DNA from: Myxocyprinus asiaticus
Taxonomy: Eukaryota > Chordata > Actinopteri > Cypriniformes > Catostomidae
Length of the DNA: 64,000 bases
NCBI RefSeq assembly: GCF_019703515.2
Contig: NC_059359.1
Location: forward strand, 1,153,501 to 1,217,500
Direction of reading: 5' to 3'
Below, in pieces: positions 62,001-64,000 of the stretch. Under the pieces are notes generated by a model, which had not been told where the DNA came from, searched no databases, and was given only the letters and a program-made list of their open reading frames with translations. Made by a program: the position numbers and the translations under genes. The number at the start of each line of letters is the position of its first letter. The first letter of the stretch is position 1.

Positions 62001-62912
62001 GTACCCATGGACTTTTTTAAAATCAATATCAAGATTTTGGCCTGTTAATAAATTGTCATCATTTTAATCACTTTTTTACATTCACTAGTTCATTTTAAAG
62101 GTGCACTTAGTCATTTTTTGTTTATGTCATCTTGGACTTACGCTGACATCTAGTGGTGTGGATGCAGCATCATTCAAACACAATAGTTTTCAGTTACCGA
62201 TGCCATTGTAGAAATTCACTATTCACAGTCAGCCATGAGTAACTTAATCCATGAGTGAAAGTGTCCAATAACAGGGCAGTTACTGAGATTAAGCAAGTAG
62301 TATTCGGCTGGTCATGTGATCATAACATGGCCGCCCCCATGAGGAGACCCTCTCCATGTAGAATAAAACAGCATTTATAAGGTTACTGATGCTCGTGAGC
62401 TATCTCTTACCTGTTTCATCTTTGGAGTTGTTCTTAGAAACAGCAATGATAATGCCTCCCTCCTGTGAGTTGATCTGTTCTTGTTTTGAAAGGTCTTTCA
62501 GGTCAGTGAGGGATAACAAGTTGCTGTTAGGTTGGTGGGCAAGAGGGGATACCCGGTGTAGATGGGGCATGAGTGCTGACAGTGTGTACAAGGGTAATTC
62601 AGAAACCCCCAGCAACTCAACACAAGCAGGAGAGATGTGTTGATCTGAGTGAACGTGCGGGAGACACCGAGAGATCAGTATGGAGTCACTTCTTGTTTCA
62701 CACAGCGAGAGCGCTGGCGTCTGAGGGCACATGTCTGTGGGATTCTGTGAAACTGAGCTTGTCGTCGTAACTCCAGGTGTGTCATTCGTGAATGCAACTG
62801 TGAGTACAGACACGGACAGCAGATCGGGAGGAAAGCAGCTGGATGTATGAGATGTTTGGAAGGACTGTGGAGACTCACACTTGTCCTTTGCTGGACTGAT
62901 TTCATAGAAACC
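54879..62912 (-). CDS. type II transmembrane serine protease (TMPRSS-like), 8 exons, 5' end outside window
   Basis: Exons in order: 62912-62411, 59887-59783, 58705-58571, 58497-58311, 58196-58018, 55537-55442, 55316-55174, 55064-54879; 510 aa in the window, all joins in frame. About 167 aa of Ser/Thr/Pro-rich cytoplasmic tail precede one membrane segment ([19 protein letters not shown]). A stem of about 60 aa follows, with N-glycosylation sites (NCT, NHT, NVS) and one Cys for the usual disulfide to the catalytic chain. Zymogen cleavage is R/IIGG. The triad is His in ITAAHC, Asp in NDYDLCLL and Ser in GDSGGP. Asp in VDSCQGDSGG gives trypsin-like (Arg/Lys) specificity. No LDL-receptor A or SRCR domain is visible, unlike most TMPRSS2/3/4/13 proteins, so no symbol is given. 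The first coding exon was not found. Confidence 0.9.
55174..55316 (-). CDS. protease exon G: specificity pocket
   Basis: Encodes [20 protein letters not shown] then [20 protein letters not shown] and VDSCQ, giving the S1-pocket Asp. It joins exon H in phase 0. Confidence 0.93.
55442..55537 (-). CDS. protease exon F
   Basis: Encodes [19 protein letters not shown] then [13 protein letters not shown]. The Cys in PVCLP is the usual partner of the stem Cys; CWVTGWG is a family signature. Confidence 0.92.
55538..56668. other. protease intron, nothing recognised
   Basis: No exon or repeat supported. Confidence 0.4.
56669..57917. mobile_element. 1.25-kb foldback element in protease intron
   Basis: TTAAAGGATTAGTTCACTC on the left, and inverted TTAAAGGACTAGTTCACCC on the right. 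The arms of about 520-540 bases are near-perfect inverted copies around a spacer of roughly 180 bases (57190-57375). TTAA stands at both outer ends. No transposase ORF. It ends 100 bases from the donor of exon E. Confidence 0.9.
58018..58196 (-). CDS. protease exon E: catalytic Asp
   Basis: Encodes [40 protein letters not shown] and QTQSEMEMG. The catalytic Asp is the second one in NDYD. Cys replaces the usual Ala/Ile after it. Confidence 0.9.
58311..58497 (-). CDS. protease exon D: activation site and catalytic His
   Basis: Encodes [18 protein letters not shown], cleaved before IIGG, then [20 protein letters not shown] and [12 protein letters not shown] with the catalytic His. Confidence 0.93.
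58571..58705 (-). CDS. protease exon C: stem
   Basis: Encodes [20 protein letters not shown] then [20 protein letters not shown] then VNVSS. Several NxS/T sites lie here. Donor GTATAA, acceptor TCATTAG. Confidence 0.82.
58810..59718. repeat. 0.9-kb telomere-like array
   Basis: Mixed TTAGGG and TTAGG units with a higher-order block GTTTAGGGTCAGTGTTAGGG repeated several times. It ends in a switch to CCCTAACCCTAACCC (59702-59717), i.e. head-to-head orientation. Lies in the intron between the membrane and stem exons of the protease gene. Confidence 0.95.
59783..59887 (-). CDS. protease exon B: membrane segment
   Basis: Encodes [15 protein letters not shown] followed by about 20 hydrophobic residues. 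Two Cys near the membrane could be palmitoylated. Basic residues on the N-terminal side fit N-in, C-out topology. Confidence 0.88.
59888..60929. other. protease intron, nothing beyond a TA run
   Basis: Holds (TA)n at 60334-60391 and ATG-rich stretches. No exon recognised. Confidence 0.45.
60930..61368 (+). mobile_element. TTAA-flanked family, truncated copy
   Basis: Shares AGGAGGTGATTATCTTTC and CCAGGAGATGGCGCCAA with 725-1618, and ends in GAGCTTAAAGGGTTA. The left part is missing. Confidence 0.75.
61369..62074. other. protease intron, TA and A runs
   Basis: Poly(A) then (TA)n at 61708-61793, and (TG)(TA) near 61940-61998. Nothing else recognised. Confidence 0.5.
62090..62345. mobile_element. 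possible TE fragment (AAAGGTGCACTTAG)
   Basis: Begins TTTTAAAGGTGCACTTAGTC and contains GACATCTAGTGGTGTGGATG, a phrase I associate with dispersed fish repeats. Only one end is visible. Confidence 0.35.
62411..62912 (-). CDS. protease exon A: cytoplasmic tail
   Basis: Long open exon ([18 protein letters not shown] ... NNSKDET), Ser/Thr/Pro-rich. It has an acceptor AATATTTAG and a donor GTAAGA. The open frame and exact phase match to the membrane exon support it. No upstream ATG in frame, so another 5' exon is needed. Confidence 0.75.
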
Positions 62913-64000
62913 CTAAATATTACGAAAAGATCACTGGTAAATTTTCAAATATTGTCTTTAAAAACATTTAAAGGAATTGTTCACCCAATAGTTCTTTTGA
63001 GAAGGCAGAATGTTTTCCATACAACGAAAATAGATGATAATTGATCAGTGCCAAGCTCCAAAAATGACAAAAACACCATAAAATTATATGCCATATGTCA
63101 AGTCTTCTGAACATTTTTGTGAGGAACAGACTTTCAGTTGTAAATTTAAATTAAATTCTGACTTCAGAAGACTTAATTTAAGCTCAGCTGACAGGATTTG
63201 TGTCGTAATGTTGATTACCACAAAAATTAATTTCGACTCGTCTCTCCTTTTCATTAACCCTCCTACGATATAGAAAAATGGCACCTCCCTTTGGTATTCG
63301 TGGTCATTTTCGACTGGAAGGATCAGATGTATAACCCTTTTTTTGATGATGATAATGATACAATTTTTCTTCGCTGAAGTAAGAACAAAAAAATTATTAT
63401 TCTTTTGGGATTTTATGCCGTTTTGATCTTATTTATATGTACATTTTTAAATTGTACCATTCATTTGCATGTACAAATAAGCAAATGTTTGGAAAAAAAA
63501 GTTAAAAATTCAGAAACCTACACTTCTATAAGTTGAAAAATGAAGAAAATATGAGAATGTGACATAAATTGGAGGCAGATTGCTGTCGTCTGGTGAACAA
63601 AATATAAATTACATGACTTGAACACCATGTCAGGCCAGTAACAGCCAGTAGATGACTGTAGCCACATACTGTTTAATCTGATAACCTAATTTCATATATG
63701 ATCACAAGATATGCATTTGAAATTATATTTAGACATTATCAAACTAAGTTTATCATTTTAGAATTGATTTGAAGTTTTTGCAGATAATGTCATTATGTTT
63801 GCAATCAAACCTGACCATGGTGTTACAAAGAGAAGACACAGAATAAGCATTTTTCTACCAATAATTTATTTCAAAAATAAAAGTTGAATAACTCAAAGTA
63901 AATGCATAATAATGCCAATAAAATGAACCTCAAGAAACAGAAATGAACTGCAAAATTCTGAACATTTAATTAGAATATAAAACAGAAGAATCAGAGTGAA
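62913..64000. other. 5' part of the protease gene, repeat relics
   Basis: TTAAAGGAATTGTTCACCC near 62968 and the empty-site sequence at 63190-63245 are relics of the 26042-30084 family. No upstream protease exon could be supported. Confidence 0.45.

Overview
This window looks like vertebrate nuclear DNA, from a ray-finned fish and probably a cyprinid. The reasons are GT-AG introns, very dense short transposons and microsatellites, several tRNA-derived SINEs of fish type, and three vertebrate genes split into many exons. The species call is an inference. No bacterial gene, rRNA gene, functional tRNA gene or CRISPR array was seen.

Three protein-coding genes lie in tandem, all on the minus strand. 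(1) phldb3: 15 coding exons from a start at 25659 to a stop at 248, about 619 aa. It has a coiled-coil middle and a C-terminal PH domain. A possible non-coding first exon and CpG-bearing promoter lie near 37.9-38.1 kb, which would give a 12-kb first intron. (2) ethe1: seven exons, 49688 to 41367, 268 aa, the mitochondrial persulfide dioxygenase with all iron ligands present. (3) A type II transmembrane serine protease: eight exons, 62912 to 54879, with the 5' end beyond the window. It has a long Ser/Thr-rich cytoplasmic region, one membrane segment, a short stem and a complete trypsin-like domain. ETHE1 upstream of PHLDB3 on the same strand is also the arrangement I recall for human 19q13. All listed splice junctions keep the reading frame.

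Almost everything else is mobile or tandem-repeat DNA in introns and spacers. From left to right: a 2.7-kb foldback element (3.3-6.0 kb); SINEs at 6.4, 7.7 and 13.4 kb; a hAT-like element at 9.1-9.9 kb; a 1.2-kb AT-only satellite (15.6-16.8 kb) inside a terminal-inverted-repeat element (14.7-19.4 kb); a degenerate 20-bp satellite (20.4-21.5 kb); a three-layer transposon nest with a 1.7-kb minisatellite of 16-bp units (26.0-30.1 kb); more TIR elements (31.3-36.3 kb); CA arrays and a dead LINE inside ethe1 (41.9-46.3 kb); a 1.15-kb TTAA-flanked element (46.8-48.0 kb); a small Ty3/gypsy derivative with both LTRs 193 bp upstream of the ethe1 start codon (49.9-51.2 kb); a 1.2-kb hairpin element (56.7-57.9 kb); and a 0.9-kb telomere-like array (58.8-59.7 kb) inside the protease gene.

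The most useful observation is that the window contains its own unoccupied paralogous sites for four insertions. Their ends, target duplications and order of insertion can therefore be read directly. I found no convincing wholly new gene system. The novelty lies in the transposon families and in how they sit against exons and promoters.
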